This document shows, piece by piece, positions 47,031-58,875 of a stretch of 64,000 nucleotides of DNA. This DNA comes from Nyssa sinensis. Lineage: Eukaryota; Streptophyta; Magnoliopsida; Cornales; Nyssaceae. Below the pieces are notes generated by a model. It saw nothing but the letters and a program-made list of their open reading frames with translations. It made no database searches and had not been told where the DNA came from. Location of the stretch: assembly GCA_008638375.1 (NCBI GenBank), contig CM018032.1:35907251-35971250 (forward strand), read 5' to 3'. The position numbers were made by a program, and so were the translations under genes. The first letter of the stretch is position 1; each line of letters opens with the position of its first letter.

Positions 47031-47133
47031 CACCAAATTAGCTTCAATTAGTCAATTAATTTCTAATTAACTCTCAATTAATTAATGACTAATTAATTTC
47101 ACTAAATAATTAGAATTGCACTCTAATTTGGTG
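47031..47133. repeat. Nested palindrome, 103 bp
   Basis: CACCAAATTAG at the left and CTAATTTGGTG at the right are exact inverted repeats. Further in, ATTAGTCAATTAATT pairs with AATTAATGACTAAT. It would form a long hairpin. Confidence 0.8.
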
Positions 47134-47533
47134 AAATAGAGAACAACTCAAAATCACTAAACATATGCAGTAGGCCCCTCTATTTGGATATCAATAATTA
47201 TGATTTGGGCTTATACACCATCAAAACAATTCCTAATTATTTTTACAACTTAATTCACAAATTATTAGTCACTATTAAATGGTCAACATCTCAATAAACA
47301 ATTTATTGAAAAGACCGGATCCGGATTTAAGTAATTAATCAATTGAATTAATATATTGATGATATCATTTTCTCTAATTTAGAGTGTAAATTTCATCTTG
47401 AAAATATGTGTTCCCACAGTCTAAACAACGATTTACCAAAATACCGAGGTGTTGATCTAATTGTCTTTTATTTACCTTTCTTAAATTCATTTCACTCACT
47501 CTCCGGATTTGTCAAAAATTCAGGGGCGTGACA

Positions 47534-48076
47534 CAAATTTTGCAGTTAGAGCAGTCCACCATTTTTGTTTTCCTTTCAAATTTTAACCTAAAATTTCTCC
47601 CTCAATTCTTATACAAATAATGCAAGTTATATATGGATTTTGATCATTTTTTCGAGATCTATCCAACCATTAGTTTAATTAGATTAAATCTTTCAAACTT
47701 TAAAGAAAACTCAACCCAAAGCTTGCGATTACAATGCTTTCTTCTAAAACTTTGATAATTTATTTCTCTTTAAATGCATCCCCATATTAGGCATATTATA
47801 TATTGAATTAAACCTTATTTCATGGGTAATAAAACTACGATTCCAATATATTCAAAGACCATCAAATTCATACTCAAAATCAAACCCTAACTTGATTGTT
47901 CTATAGTCCCTTTTATTATGAGAAATTATAATTTCGAAAACTAATAATTAATTCATAAATTTTCTTACTAAATCACAACAATAAAATAAAATAGTCATAC
48001 TAATTTGATAAAATCCTAAACTTACCTCCATTAATGCTTTCTTCCAAAATTAAATTTCTTTAATCCTCCATAGCAT

Positions 48077-48107
<31 letters not shown>

Positions 48108-48659
48108 AGAATTTGAGATACGTAAAATAGAAGTTGGGGTTTGTTATGGTCATGTATTTATAATAAATTAAAATTTTTATTATTATATTAATACCACATA
48201 TTTATTTATATTTTAACTTAGCTCCAACCTGAATTTTTTAATTCAATTATATAACCTTATTTATATTTTTATATTAAATCGTACCACTATCAATATTCAA
48301 TTTAATTTTTAACAACTTCATAAAATTAATTTCATTTGAATATATAAAGTATTAAGCATTAGTAAAAATACGGGTTATTATATTATCATCATAGAATTTG
48401 AGTTAGAAATCTAATCTTTTGTTATGTGTACTAATTTATTTAAAATTACTTATGTGTTAATCACTAATTAGGGCTTGTCATCAAACAATAGTCTTTGTCG
48501 TTAAATCACATTTTTAAGAGTGATCGTCACTAATTTAATGGATAATTGCATATACATTTGCTGTTGTCTCTAAATTTATAGACTAATTTCTTCAAATAAA
48601 AAGCCCAGAGTCATTAAGTAAAATCTCCAGCCATTATTCATAATTACTTGACACAATAG
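47534..48659. other. AT-rich spacer, no gene
   Basis: Holds a (CT)n microsatellite at 48081-48107. No coding sequence recognised. Confidence 0.5.
48081..48107. repeat. (CT)n microsatellite
   Basis: Uninterrupted CT dinucleotides. Confidence 0.95.
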
Positions 48660-49420
48660 GGTCAAGGTGTTTGTTACATGGAAGAACTTTGATTTCTTCA
48701 TCTCTTTGCCCTTAAAAAAGAATAAAGACATAAAGAGCACTAAAGTTAGTCATACACGAATGGATCCAAATGATTAACAACTGGCTCTTTAAGAACTTGA
48801 CCAATTAGCAAAGGAATGGCTTGGTGAGCTCATTACATTTGAAACTTCCTATGTCAATAATAAGAGAACAAAATAAGTTTAAGGCAAACTCATATTAGTG
48901 CGAGAGGTCCTTTTCTAGAAGATGCAACCAGTTAAAAATCTTCAATCATCATTGTCACTAAGACTGTCATGACTTTTGGATTGAAGGCTGCTCCATATTT
49001 CAGAAGGGCATGATTAAATTTTTTGAATTCATGATCAAGAATTTTGAACCCAATCATGTAAAATGATATATGATCTACATTGATAATATCTTAGTAAATT
49101 ACACTCTCTAGTTAGTTCAAGAGTAGGTAATAAAAGAGAATGATGATTTAAAAACAAAAAACTTCAGTCCTTATAACTTTCCAAATGACAATCTTAATTT
49201 CAAGCAACTCCCTGTAATTTTTCTATGATCTCATCATATTAAAGACCCTATTGAAAGAAAAATGCATCCTTTTGAAGTCAAGCAATGTATGGATGTCATA
49301 AAGTCTTTGAAAATACTTTCTTAGACTTTTATCTCATTTGAAAATCCCCTGTTTCAAACGAATGCAAGAAGGGTAGACCAACTATTTGCGCTTTTTTTTT
49401 TTTAAATAAAAAAAAATTAA
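48660..49420 (+). pseudogene. Broken reverse transcriptase remnant, pararetrovirus-like (Caulimoviridae)
   Basis: Scattered RT motifs in the right order on the plus strand: YVNNKRTK followed by a GKLILV block near 48850-48905, FGLKAAP at about 48972-48992, and YIDNIL at about 49076-49093. The YVNNKR...RGK-type block is more typical of plant pararetroviruses than of Ty3/gypsy. Breaks: several stops, frame changes, a deletion of the block that should lie between GKLILV and FGLKAAP (it would hold the first catalytic Asp), and YIDD changed to YIDN. It is a non-functional fossil. A decayed Ty3/gypsy RT is the alternative. Confidence 0.5.
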
Positions 49421-50375
49421 ATTTCTTGATATATGGTCTTGACGAAGCTCCCCCGCATCAACCTACCTTTCGTCCTATTTTCCCAATGAAACTTTTATTC
49501 TCCAATGCTATTTAGTGGATTTTGTATCACATTAGAATAATGTTTGAAACAATAAAAACTTAATAGATATCACACTGAATACTACACTTCTTAAATTTCT
49601 ATCTCAAATGATATGACACTGAATTATTGACAATACTTAAAATCATGTAATTAATGTAATTCTCTCATATTAATGCTACATCATTTGGAAAGCATTGCAT
49701 TTCTCAATTCCTTTATGGCAAAATCATTCAAAAAGGAACCCTAGTTAGGGTTCATACGTTTACGTTTATGTTTACATTTATACATGCATTTTGCAATTTC
49801 GGAGTTTGATTGTACATTTTCGTGAACTGCAATATTCCAATATGCCTAGTTAATATTTTTACAAATATTAAGATATAGAAAATAACATATGCAAGTGAAT
49901 ATTTTGTATAGACATTAGTAGTAAAACTAGTTTATTAGTAACCAAAAAAAAAAAAAAACTAGGACTTGGGAGCTTTCTTCTAATTTGAATTAGTTAAAAA
50001 AAAAAAACATATGTAATAGGTGACTTTACAACATTTTGCAATTACATCAAGCAATGAGTGCAGTATTTAATAGTTAAAAAGATAGGGGTGGAGAAATAAA
50101 TCAAATTTTCAACCAATAATAATGATGTGAAGGACTCAGAGACAGACCTAACTAACATAGTAACATTATTTTTACTTTCAGACTTAGACATTTTACCATT
50201 ACACTGAGCAAATTAATGGAAGTGCCAAATATCAAGCATATGCATAGACAAAGCCAATTTCTGTGCTGCTTGCCTAAACGTAACCTTTGGAGTTAGTTAT
50301 ATAGCATTAGCCATGTATCTTCAGAATGGTGGTTCGGTTGACATTGAAATTTCCATTCATTTTTTTTTATATACC
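49421..50375. other. AT-rich spacer, no gene
   Basis: Contains A-runs at about 49946-49960 and 49996-50008. The last five bases (ATACC) are the left target duplication of Tat copy 2. Confidence 0.5.
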
Positions 50376-50925
50376 TGATATACCACAAACCGACACACCA
50401 ATCATCTTGAGACACGTGTGCTTACGAATCTGATAAAACTCTGTCATCCAGAGCAGGCGAAGCCTTCAGAGCACTCTCATGCACTTATCCTCCAGAGCTG
50501 ATGCTCTGAACAATATTCACTCAGAGTATTCCGTATGATTCAGACCTCGTTATTTCCTTAACATCTGCCGAGCAAAGAATAAGGAAACAGTCTTTTATAA
50601 GGAAACTACCACACATGGTGATCTCTATTTTGATACAATGTCCAACAAAGTAACTGCAATCTCCGATGATCAAATCCCTATTTTCATGGTTCCAAATCTT
50701 AATCAACTTAGGAAGGCCACAATCTATAAATTAAACCCTTCAGGTACGCTTTATTTTCATGCTCATTCTTTGGCTTTTATTACAGTCTTTTCAATTCAGT
50801 TTATTGACTTAAGCATCGGAACGGCTACCGCCGGAGCCAATCCAGTGGCCCTCTGATTCCTTCTTTTTGAGTGTTCTTCAGGTCGCGAAGCCCAGATTTC
50901 TTGCGAGCCAAAAAGTGCAGCATCA
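50376..50925 (+). repeat. Tat copy 2, 5' LTR (550 bp)
   Basis: Starts TGATATACCACAAACCG and ends GTGCAGCATCA. One copy of the U3 24-bp unit. TATAAA at 50725-50730. Confidence 0.92.
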
Positions 50926-50928
50926 GTT

Positions 50929-50947
50929 TGACGCCGTCTGTGGGAAC
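50929..50947 (+). other. Tat copy 2 primer binding site
   Basis: TGACGCCGTCTGTGGGAAC, three bases after the LTR, one change from the common plant motif starting TGGCGCCG. Confidence 0.78.
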
Positions 50948-51002
50948 GCCAAATCTCCAAGTGCTCTGTTTCACAACTTATTTTCCTTCCTACCGGAGAA
51001 CC

Positions 51003-52667
51003 ATGGCCCCCAATCTCTGACCAAGGCAGAACGCTCAAAATCCTCAAAACTCTCAACGTCAGCCGCCTGCCGCAAGAGCAAGAGGGCCGACGGTTGATCC
51101 CATGCGACAAGAGATTGAGTCAATCAAACGACACAACGAACTAGTGCAAGAACAACTACTAGCCATATCTAGAACTCTGACAATGCTTACACGAAATCAA
51201 GGGATGAGTCCTCCAAATCCGCTGGTCAATGTTGTTGAGGAAACACAACCCCCTATTATCACTACAAATGAAGAACCCCATGAGGAGGCTCCAAACAACT
51301 AGCCCGGGCACCCCCGAGGTGCTACTCACATCGGCAGAGATCCACAGCCATCAGCAGCCCCGGGCTGGGGAACACCAGCCTTTGTCCCTGACGTCCATTA
51401 CCGAAGCACTACTAGAGCCCCAACTCCAAGAGCTTCGGGAGCACATCTGGCACCATAGGAGCCTCAACCCCAAGCGGCACCAATCCCTCCAGCTCGAGAC
51501 CCTTGGAACCCTCCTCAATCCGTGAGACATGGTCAGCCCGATCACATTGAGGCCAAGGCTGTAAGGCAAGGTTCACAAGAAGACCGGTCTAGAGACCCAC
51601 GGAGGGTCGAAGAAATTGCAGAATCTATGGACCGAACAGTAGCTGTAAGAGGTGCCCAGAACCCTCCAAAGCAAGATAAGTTGGCCAGACTGCTTGGAAG
51701 ACTCGCCACCCCATTCACCCCTGCCATCATGTCAGAAGAAAGACCAAGGAAGTTCATCGTGCCGAAACTCACCCTATATAATGGGACTGGAGACCTAGGG
51801 GATCATCTATCACATTATCAACATACAATGGCCCTTCACGGGGCCTCTGATGCCTTTATATGCTGAACTTTCATTACCAGCTTAAAAGGTACTGCCCTAA
51901 AATGGTTCCACCACCTCCCACCAAACTCAGTTACCGGCTTCTATGAGCTCGGTAGGCAATTCTTAGATAGGTTCATGACGAGCAGAAGGCTTAAAAAAGG
52001 ACCAGAGTTCTTGCTGAATGTCAAACAGACTAAGGAAGGGACCCTCAGAGCTTACATTGCACGCTTTAATGCCGAGCTCACAGAGATAACCGACTGCAGC
52101 CCAGGTTTTCTCGTAGCTGCCCTAACTTCTGGTCTTGCTCACGGAGGTTTCAGAGATTCCTTGACAAAAAGCCCTCTTACCGACATGGCGGCATTAATGG
52201 ACCGGGCCCAGAAATATATCAACTTGGAGGAAGCTAACCGTACGTCCCAAAAAGGCAAAAAGCAAAACCTGAGGGACAATCCGAAAAGGGAAGACCATGA
52301 GAAGGACGACCATAAAAGGAACCCTAGCAAGAAGAGAGCCAGGAGTCCGGAAAAGAGAACGGCACCCAGGGCTGTTTATAATTCCGGACCAAGGGAATTT
52401 ACTAACTTTACCCCCTTGAACACTACACTGGCTCAAGTACTTCGGCAGATCCGAGATTGGGAAAACCTAAGATGGCCAGAACCGATTAAAGGAGATCCCA
52501 GCCTTCGGGACCAAGGTAAATATTGCAATTTCCACAAAGATCATAGGCATACGACTAATTCATGCAGGTCCCTTAGATATGAGGTTGAGCAGCTCATAAA
52601 GAAAGGACGTCTTCGGGAGTTTATTAAGCAAGACGGGAGGCAAAACCCCCACGAAGACAAGCCTTAA
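51003..52667 (+). pseudogene. Tat copy 2 gag
   Basis: Same protein as in copy 1: proline-rich N-terminus, capsid block (HYQHTMALHGASDAF), basic linker, zinc knuckle YCNFHKDHRHTTNSC (the usual G before the second H is R here). Breaks: TGA at 51018-51020 five codons after the ATG (copy 1 has CGA), TAG at 51301-51303, TGA near 51864 and TAA at the end (copy 1 has CAA). Confidence 0.85.
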
Positions 52668-52783
52668 CACAGGACAGACTAGAGGCCCCAGCAGAGACAG
52701 GAGCAGAGGGAAGGACGGAATGAGCCTCAAAGGCAGAACAACCATGTCATTTACGTCCTCCATGCGATACCCCTATTACAGAA

Positions 52784-53377
52784 ATGTCAAATAGAGCAAG
52801 GAAGAGGTATGCTCGGGAAGCCAAGACTGCCCCAGATGTATTGCAAATCATCAACGTTGAGAAAAGGCTCAAACCAGAACCGGAGATTCAATTCACAGAA
52901 CAGGATCTGGCCAGGGTAGACTGCCCTCACAGTGATGCCCTCGTCATCACTCTTAAAATTGCCAACTTCGAGATCAGAAGAGTTCTGGTTGACACCGGCA
53001 GTTCTGTTAATATACTGTTCTACGAGCCACTCAAACAGATGAAGATTGATCACAACAACATCAAGCCTACCACCGCCATAATGGCAGGATGTGATGGTAA
53101 TCTCAGCACCCTATTGGGAAGGATCGACCTGCCTACTACTGTAGGAGAAGGTGAAAGACAGAAAACCACCATCTCAGAATACATGGTGTTGAATATGAAA
53201 TCTCCCTACAATGTCATAATTGGGAAACCATGGCTACACCAGATAGGAGCTGTCACCTCGACCTTCCACCAATGTTTGAAATATATCAACAATCTGAATG
53301 TTCATTCTGTTAGAGGGTGCCAACCGACCTCTCGGGAATGTCATGCCATTTCATTCAAAGAGAAGACCACTAAATAG
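52784..53377 (+). pseudogene. Tat copy 2 aspartic protease
   Basis: DTGSS present in RVLVDTGSSVNILFYEPL, and IIGKPWLH follows. The stretch is open (197 codons). A one-base deletion just upstream (CCATGCGATACC against CCATGCAGACTCC in copy 1) puts it out of frame with gag. Confidence 0.85.
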
Positions 53378-53647
53378 CAATTATAGTATGCTCGGGATTG
53401 TGCAAATCCAATTCTCTCCCACAATCCCGAGGAGAAAGGTTGCCCTTCCAGAATTGAGGAACCCCTAAACCCAAGAGGACAAGACAGCAGGGCCAAACCC
53501 ATTAGAAAGCCCATCAAAGTATTAGTCAGCTCAGAATCCGAGGGGCACTATTTATACATTGGTCCATACCTTACACATGCCGAGCAAGAGGAGATAATAA
53601 GATTCCTGAAAGACAACCTCTCTATATTTGCGTGGGAAACCAAAGAT

Positions 53648-54840
53648 ATGGAAGGTATAGATCCAAACCTCATAACTCACAAACTGATGGTAGATCCAGA
53701 CCACCCACCAGTGAGACAAAAAAGAAGGCCGCTAGCTCTAGAGCAGCATCGGATCATAAATGCGGGGGTCCAAAGGCTGCTTGAAGCCAAGATGATACGT
53801 GAAGTATTCTACCCAGACTGGCTGGCCAATACCGTTATAGTCGAAAAGAAAAATGGCAAGTGGAGAGTCTGCGTTGACTATACAAACCTCAATAAAGCTT
53901 GTCCCAAAGATAGCTTTCCACTACCAAGGATAGACCAGCTGGTTGACGCTACTGCAGGGCACGAACTCATGAGTTTTACGGATGCCTACTCTGGATATAA
54001 CCAAATCCAGATGTACCCTCCAGACCAGTAGAAGACAGCCTTCATAATCAAACGATGTCTCTATTGCTACAGAGTAATGTCGTTCGGTTTGAAGAATGTT
54101 GGGGCCACATACCTGCGGTTGGTCAACACGATGTTCAGCTCACTGCTCGGCAATACGATGGAGATGTACATTGATGGCATGTTGGTCAAAAGTTTACGGA
54201 AAGGGAGCCACCTCCAGCACTTATCCCAGACTTTCGACATCCTAAAACAGCACAAGATGAAGCTCAATCCCTCAAAATGTACCTTCGGGGTGACGAAGGA
54301 AAAATTCTTGGGATATATTGTCTCTCAAAGGGGTATCGAGGCAGACCCCACTTAGATCCGAGCTCTGATTGGACTGGCATCACCAAAAACAAAGAAAGAC
54401 ATTCAGGCACTGAATGGCAAAATTGCATCACTGAACAGGTTTATCTCTAAGTCCACTGATCGTTGTCTACCCTTCTTCAGAGCTTTAAAGGGAAACAAAG
54501 CTTTACAATGGACGGAAGAATGTGAGAAAGCTTTTCAAGAACTGAAGGAATAACTTGCCTCTCTAGAGCTCCTGTCAAAACCAGTCCATGGGGAAAAACT
54601 ACTCCTCTATCTTACAGTGTTTGAGAACGCGGTTAGCTCTGTACTAGTCAGACAGGACAAAGGAGTCCAGAGGCCCATATTCTACGTCAGTAGGGCATTG
54701 CTCGACATAGAAAAGAGATACCCAGAGGTTGAGAAGTTGGCCTTTGCTTTGGTAATATCAGCTCGGAAGCTCCGACTTTATTCCAAGCCCATCCAATTGA
54801 AATCCTAATCGCCTATCCCCTGAGGTCGATATTGAGGAAG
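53648..54840 (+). pseudogene. Tat copy 2 reverse transcriptase and RNase H
   Basis: RT blocks EKKNGKWRVCVDY, NLNKACPKDSFPLPRIDQL, SFTDAYSGYNQI and MSFGLKN; the catalytic box reads YIDGML, so its second Asp is lost (codon 54176-54178). RNase H with PIFYVSRALLDIEKRYPEVE. Stops at 54029-54031 and 54353-54355 and further down. Confidence 0.87.
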
Positions 54841-54889
54841 CCTGAGGTTTCAGAAAGATTAGTAAAGTGGTTTGTGGAGTTAGGAGAAT

Positions 54890-55485
54890 TTGACATATCA
54901 TATGTGCCGCGGAACTCCATCAAGAGACAAGCCTTGGCAGATTTCGTTGCTGAGTTCACCCCAGCACTTCAAGACAAGGCACAGCTCTTTGAAACTTCAG
55001 GGACATGGTAGCTCTATATTGATGGGTCATCAACCGATCAGGGTTCTGGAGTGGGCCTGGTATTGCAGTCCCCTAACGGGCTCTTATTAGAAAAAGTAGT
55101 TAGCCAGGGATTCAGAGCTTCCAACAATGAAGCAGAATACGAAGCCCTAATCCTGGGCACGAAGTTGGCTCTAGAATGCGAGGTTCAAAACCTTGAGGTC
55201 TTCTCAGATTCCTAGTTGGTGGTAAGCCAAGTCATGGGAGAATTCTACATTAAAGACGATAAGATGCTTCGGTATTCCGAACTAGTGAACTTCTTAAAGC
55301 ACTCCTTCCGGACGTTCTCCATCCAGAAAATAGAAAGAAGCCAGAACTGCCGAGCAGATGCTTTGGCAAACATGGCATCCCGCCTGAAGCTAGAGGGAAA
55401 CTCTATAGTAAAAATTTCTTACCAACCAAGAACCAGCATAGAAGAATCCCAAGTTGCCCAAATTGTTGAACAGCCCCAGAACTAG
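54890..55485 (+). pseudogene. Tat copy 2 second (archaeal-type) RNase H
   Basis: LYIDGSSTDQGSGVGLVL and NNEAEYEALI motifs are present in the reading. Stops TAG at 55009-55011 (copy 1 CAG) and 55213-55215 (copy 1 CAA). Confidence 0.83.
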
Positions 55486-56721
55486 ATGACCCCAATCCTC
55501 CAGTACATGGAATCAGGGCTCCTCCCAGAAGATAAAAAAAAAAAAACAAAGAGAATTCGAATCAGAGCAGCTCGGTACCTGATCTTAAACAATAAGCTTT
55601 ACAGAAGGTCTTACTCTCAGCCCCTGTTGAAATGCTTAACTCCAGAAGAATCTCAATATGTCTTGGCTGAAATACACAAAGGAATTTGTGGGAACCATAA
55701 TGGGGGCAAAACAATAGCTCACCAAGCTCTAACACAAGGCTATTACTAGCCTAGTATGCTGAAGTAGGCTAAGGAGTACATCCAGATGTGCGACAAATGC
55801 TAAAGGTTTGCTCCATATCAACACCAGCCTCATCACGAGCTCATCCCAATTACCAGTCATTGGCCCTTTGCTTAGTGGGGGATGGACATTGTGGGCCCAT
55901 TACCTAAAGCCCCACCAAACAGGAAATATCTTTTGGTTGCCATTGACTACTTCTCTAAATGGGCTGAAGCAGAACCTCTAAAACATATCACAGAGAAGGA
56001 AGTTAAAAACTTCACTTGGAAGAACATTGTCTGCAGGTTTGGGATACCGCGTGTAATCATCTCTAATAATGGGACGCAGTTCACTGGCAAAGTCTTCAAG
56101 AAATTTTGTGAAAATCTCAACATCAGACAACATTTTGCTTCTCCAGGCCATCCACAAGCAAATGGGCAAGCAGAGGTCACCAACCGAACAATCTTTGATG
56201 CACTGAAGAAAAGGTTGGAGCAAGCCAAAGGAAAGTGGGCGGAAGAGCTTCCTGGGGTTCTTTGGGCCTACAGAACAACCAAAAGAACTCCCACCTCTGA
56301 AACTCCCTTCTCACTGGCCTATGATACAGAAGCAGTAATCCCGATGGAGATCGGTATGTTAACTTTAAGGACTGAAGCCTTCGAACAAGAGTCCAATGAC
56401 CAGCAGCTGGCAAAAAATTCGGATTTGCTTGAAGAAAAAAGGGATCAAGCCAGAATCAAGATGGAAGCCTATCAGCAGAGAATGGTCAACAACTCCAAAG
56501 TGGGGCTCAGGACGGTCAGCTTTCAAGTTGGAGACCTTGTCTTAAGAAGAGCTTTTCCAAACACCAAAGATCCCACTATGGGAAAGTTGTCACCCAATTG
56601 GAAAGGCCCCTACAGAGTGACAAAGGTTGTTAGGCCTACCACTTACTGGCTAGAGGACATGGCTGGGAAATCTATTCCTAGACCTTGGAATGTAGAACAT
56701 TTATGGAAATATTATCAATAA
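55486..56721 (+). pseudogene. Tat copy 2 integrase
   Basis: Zinc finger with EIHKGICGNH and CDKC; the core and C-terminal part are open from 55882 to the TAA at 56719-56721 (MDIVGPLPKAPPNRK, NGQAEVTNRT, then VGDLVLRRAF and WNVEHLWKYY). Stops at 55747-55749, 55765-55767, 55801-55803 and 55873-55875. The second catalytic Asp is changed to Asn (SNNGTQF; codon 56065-56067). Confidence 0.87.
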
Positions 56722-56751
56722 AGGTTTCTTTCTTTTTAATACCTCCACAAA

Positions 56752-56940
56752 GTGTTCATCTCTAATGCACAGACCTTCAGAGTCTGGTCCATCTCTAAAT
56801 ACACAGACCTTCAGAGTCTCACCCATCTCTAAATACACAGACCTTTAGAGTCTGGTCCATCTCTAAATGCACAGACCTTTAGAGTCTGGTTCATCTCTAA
56901 ATGCACAGACCTTCAGAGTCTGGTCCATTTCTACAAGTAC
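56752..56940. repeat. Hairpin-forming tandem repeat, about 32-bp unit, six copies
   Basis: Same unit and place as in copy 1 (40253-40672), but about half as many units. Confidence 0.88.
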
Positions 56941-58870
56941 AGACCTCATAATTTGGTCCAGCAAGTATTCAAACCTGATGATTCAGTCCGTTTAAAGGCA
57001 TCAAGTTCCGATATCTATAACTCATTTCCAACTATTATTATTTACACAAGTTTCCTAGATCGGCAGACCCTCAGAGCTGATTCTTAGATTATTTGGTTTA
57101 TGTACTACCGAGCAACAACACTACAGTACTAAATTGGCTTAAGCATCTGCAATAGCTCAAAGTACTTCAGTTCAAAACACAAGTGTTATGTTTCTTTGGT
57201 TTACTCCCAGGGCGTACAGACAGAACTATTGGTGAAAAATAGTTATCAGCAGTGCTCGGAAAGGTGTTTTAACTCCAAAAAAGCACATCCAATCAAAAGG
57301 TACATCAGATTTAAAGAAAAGGGATCCAATTTTATTGATAGTCCATAAAGGTTACATCGGTACAAGAAGACTAGAAAAAAAAACAAAACACACAGAAGCT
57401 GCAACAATTTCAGGCAAGACATTGTTTTGTTCTGCAACAGCATGGCTATCTTCCTCGAATCTTTCTGGTACAGGGGAAAGGGTTCAGAGTTCCACACCAC
57501 CATTATCACCGTCACCGGCTTCCATTTGAAAGAAAGGAACCTTGAACCCCAATCTGCATCATACCCAGGCCATTTCATCATCACTGTCACTGGCATGAAT
57601 ACCAACGGAGGATGAGGGCTCTGGGTCTCAGGAAACCTCCATTCTCCACCTTCGTTTTCCTCAAATTTGGCACGACACCCAAGCCGGCTTGAGCAAGGGT
57701 CTCTGCCAAGACACAAAAGAGAGGAGGCATCCCACCTTCGTCTTCATCACCAATACATCAGGCCTCGGTTGAATCAAGGAGGGTCCACCTCCAAACGGAG
57801 AGATCTCGACCGGATGCTAAGATGGACAAGAAGATCGCCGCCTCCTCTAATCCTTCCTTGGAGACTGAATCAAAGGGGAGGATAATTCTCAGCCACAGTT
57901 TAATCATTCTCAACTCGGACTGAAAATCGTCAATCATCTCCGAACAAACAGCAGCTTCTAAGGACATTCGATTCCCTTCGACGGGAAAATAGTTTGGAAG
58001 CAACAAGCAAAAAGATTAGGGCGCAACAGCATGCCCCTTTCTCATATATATAGAACCTCGAAGTCCAAGAGCCATCCATCTGGACCGTCACAACGGTTAA
58101 GGGAAAGGTTGGCCTCGAAAACCCAAAGGACAGCTGTATAAATAAATGACGCATAAAACCGTCCTTTCGGAATACCAAAAGGCTGGATGCAGGATTTATC
58201 CAAATGTACAGCCTTAGTTAAGCGCTAAAGCTTCTGAGATGATGAAATAAGCAGAGTATGGTCCATCTTAATACAAAGGCCCTCTATTCGATCTACAGAC
58301 CTTCCAGTCTTGGCCATTCCATTAACCCCTGACAGGCCACGTGTATAACAAAAGACCATCAGCTCTGATGTATCTTAGTCCTGGTCTTGGAGACTTGGGA
58401 GCAGAAGTTTCAATCATCGGAATGATGGTCACAAGACACCCAGTTATTACTACAAGTCTTTGGTTCAGAACAATCTGCCTCAGGATCCTTCAGAATTTGC
58501 TTCCAATATATGTGATACAAGATCAATATCAGATCCCTACTTATCTGATTAAAATTGCCTTCCTATCTTATTCTAAGATGATGAGGCAGTCAGAGTTAAT
58601 CTTCAATCACTATTTTATTGCAAGTAATGCAGCTCGGAAGACAACTACCAACGGTAAAAGAGCTAGTCTGATGAACTCCAGAACAGCTTTACTTGCAACA
58701 ATCTCCACATCAACCATAAATTGGAAGATATACTACAGAGCAGTACAACTCAAGGCTACATGGGTCAAACAGGAATCCACATGAAAGAAAAGGACAAAAA
58801 CATTTAAAAGCCTGTTTCATTAAACAATTAAAGTCCAGTACATTGAAGGTTCAAAAATAGCAGAATATAC
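56941..58870 (+). other. Tat copy 2 3' non-coding region
   Basis: Matches 40673-42530 of copy 1. It contains a short stretch near 58880-59000 (still within the opposite-strand gene) where a Pro/Val tail unit is duplicated relative to copy 1. No shared sense frame. Confidence 0.6.
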
Positions 58871-58875
58871 ATATT

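Larger units (their letters stand above)
46350..47533 (-). mobile_element. Probable reversed solo LTR
   Basis: The right edge, read on the minus strand, is TGTCACGCCCCTGAATTTT followed by GAGAGTGAGTGAAATG, the same opening as the family A LTRs at 12108 and 15721. On the minus strand there is a CTCTATAAATATG TATA-like box near 46982. The left border is a guess. A MITE-like inverted-repeat element (46595-46783) and a nested palindrome (47031-47133) lie inside. Confidence 0.5.
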
